Source: Marinirhabdus sp963793275 (GTDB lineage: Bacteria; Bacteroidota; Bacteroidia; Flavobacteriales; Flavobacteriaceae). Taken from it: a stretch of 64,000 nucleotides of DNA. The stretch lies in contig CAWBZL010000004.1 in the NCBI GenBank assembly GCA_963793275.1, forward strand, positions 248,001 to 312,000, in the 5' to 3' direction. Numbering within the stretch: position 1 is the stretch's first letter; every line of letters starts with the position of its first letter. A model generated the notes under the pieces. The model was not told where the DNA came from. It saw nothing but the letters and a program-made list of their open reading frames with translations, and ran no database searches. Below, piece by piece: positions 63,392 through 64,000 of the stretch. A program made the translations under genes and the position numbers.

Positions 63392-64000
63392 ATGACGAAA
63401 AACGAAGGAAAAAAAAGTAATGAGAATATACTAAACCAGGTTGCTGAGTGCCTTAGTATTTGCTTGCCGGCGCAAGAAAATACTAAGGTGTACCGAAGCA
63501 TCTTTGTTCTCTGTTCTTTATTATTAGTTCTTTTTAACTCAACCGTAAACGCCCAGGTAACTTCGTCAATCGACACCACCCAAATCCGTATTGGTGAAGA
63601 GATTAAATACAGTGTATTTGTAGAAGCAGACACCACAGATTTAGTAGTTTTTCCCGAAGGACAAACGTTTTTGCCTTTAGAAGTAATTGAAAGTTATAAA
63701 GTAGATACTACTTTCGAGGCCAGAAAAATGCGCCTGATCAAAAAATACGGGTTAACGCAGTTTGATTCTGGGAAGTATACTATTCCGTCACAGCGTGTTG
63801 TGATAAACCAGAAACTTTTCAACTTAGATTCTATGAGGGTTGAGGTGCGCGATGTTGCTGTGGACACGACCAAACAGAAAATGTTCGAGATTAAGCCTGC
63901 TGTGGAAGTAGACAGACCACCATTCGATTTTTGGAAATGGCTACCGTGGATTGTTGGTTTCCTCCTTCTTGGTGCAATTGTCGCTTACATGTTTTTCCGA
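63392..64000 (+). CDS. BatD-like membrane protein, C-terminus beyond the window
   Basis: The frame from ATG 63392 continues past the right edge, so only about 203 residues are visible. A signal-peptide-like segment (SIFVLCSLLLVLFNSTVNAQ) is followed by VTSSIDTTQIRIGEEIKYSV, FDSGKYTIPSQRVVI and a membrane helix (FDFWKWLPWIVGFLLLGAIV), the BatD-like pattern seen after DUF58. The region 63392-63487 is odd as coding sequence because it crosses a repeat hairpin; GTG 63488 is an alternative start. Likely the next Bat operon gene. Confidence 0.7.
   Translation, partial: MTKNEGKKSNENILNQVAECLSICLPAQENTKVYRSIFVLCSLLLVLFNSTVNAQVTSSIDTTQIRIGEEIKYSVFVEADTTDLVVFPEGQTFLPLEVIESYKVDTTFEARKMRLIKKYGLTQFDSGKYTIPSQRVVINQKLFNLDSMRVEVRDVAVDTTKQKMFEIKPAVEVDRPPFDFWKWLPWIVGFLLLGAIVAYMFFR
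63451..63488. repeat. Repeat hairpin at the start of the BatD-like gene
   Basis: CCTTAGTATTT (63451-63461) and AAATACTAAGG (63478-63488) are perfect inverted 11-mers, with CTTG/CAAG extending the stem after one mismatch. It resembles an extragenic repeat inserted between DUF58 and BatD. Confidence 0.55.

Noticed and set aside
1..64000. CRISPR arrays, transposons, integrases, tRNA or rRNA genes
   Set aside because: Scanned for repeat-spacer patterns, transposase motifs and cloverleaf-like sequences; none recognised by eye, though a tRNA scan was not run.

Overview
The window looks like a chromosomal segment of a marine-type Flavobacteriaceae (Bacteroidetes). The evidence is moderately low GC, -7 boxes of the form TAnnTTTG in front of many genes, a T9SS type A C-terminal sorting domain, TonB-plug/carboxypeptidase-regulatory-domain proteins, short Bacteroidetes-style lipoproteins, and a heme gene order typical of the group. 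No rRNA, tRNA, CRISPR array, transposase or phage gene was seen.

Layout. 1-271: start of a small secreted protein (partial, minus strand). 492-8.0 kb: a tightly packed minus-strand operon hemA-hemC-hemD-hemE-(DUF6973-like)-(TrkH/KtrB)-(EI24)-hemF. 8.1-10.3 kb, divergent: an AraC regulator and hemH. HemJ (protoporphyrinogen oxidase) lies at 16.6 kb, so only hemL and hemB of the path from glutamyl-tRNA to protoheme are absent here. 10.4-25.1 kb: MATE transporter, giant Asp-box (sortilin-like) protein, two orphan sensor kinases, crotonase, secreted unknown, radical SAM protein, a TPR-membrane-AraC hybrid regulator and a small-protein locus. 25.3-34.0 kb: three tandem paralogous secreted proteins built from carboxypeptidase-regulatory domains, VWA-like domains, TonB plug domains without a barrel, TPRs and a shared C-terminal domain. 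This is the most distinctive locus of the window. 34.0-49.3 kb (mostly minus): HD hydrolase, PlsC, bacilliredoxin, DjlA-like co-chaperone, PBP1C with alpha-2-macroglobulin, DUF4173 membrane protein and isoaspartyl peptidase. 49.5-53.9 kb: CAP lipoprotein, 3-hydroxyanthranilate dioxygenase, three hypotheticals and ALDH7. 54.0-60.6 kb: lipoprotein, phosphoesterase, T9SS cargo, zinc-ribbon/SPFH pair, AlbA_2 protein and SDR. 60.8-64.0 kb: small lipoprotein, then MoxR-DUF58-BatD-like, the start of a Bat operon that runs off the window.

Reading-frame damage. Five genes are interrupted by single-nucleotide events: hemE (one base missing), hemA (one base extra), the MATE gene (one base missing), a hypothetical at 51.05 kb (one base extra, at an A9 run) and another at 51.58 kb (in-frame TGA). 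Because two of these are core heme genes in an otherwise intact operon, sequence or assembly error is the simplest explanation. Real mutation, and slippage at the A9 run, remain possible.

Regulation visible in sequence. TAnnTTTG boxes often sit only a few bases before the start codon (hemA, hemJ, plsC), which suggests very short leaders or leaderless mRNAs. Several intergenic hairpins look like dispersed extragenic repeats, and convincing intrinsic terminators follow ALDH7, the small-protein locus and the 60.8-kb lipoprotein gene.
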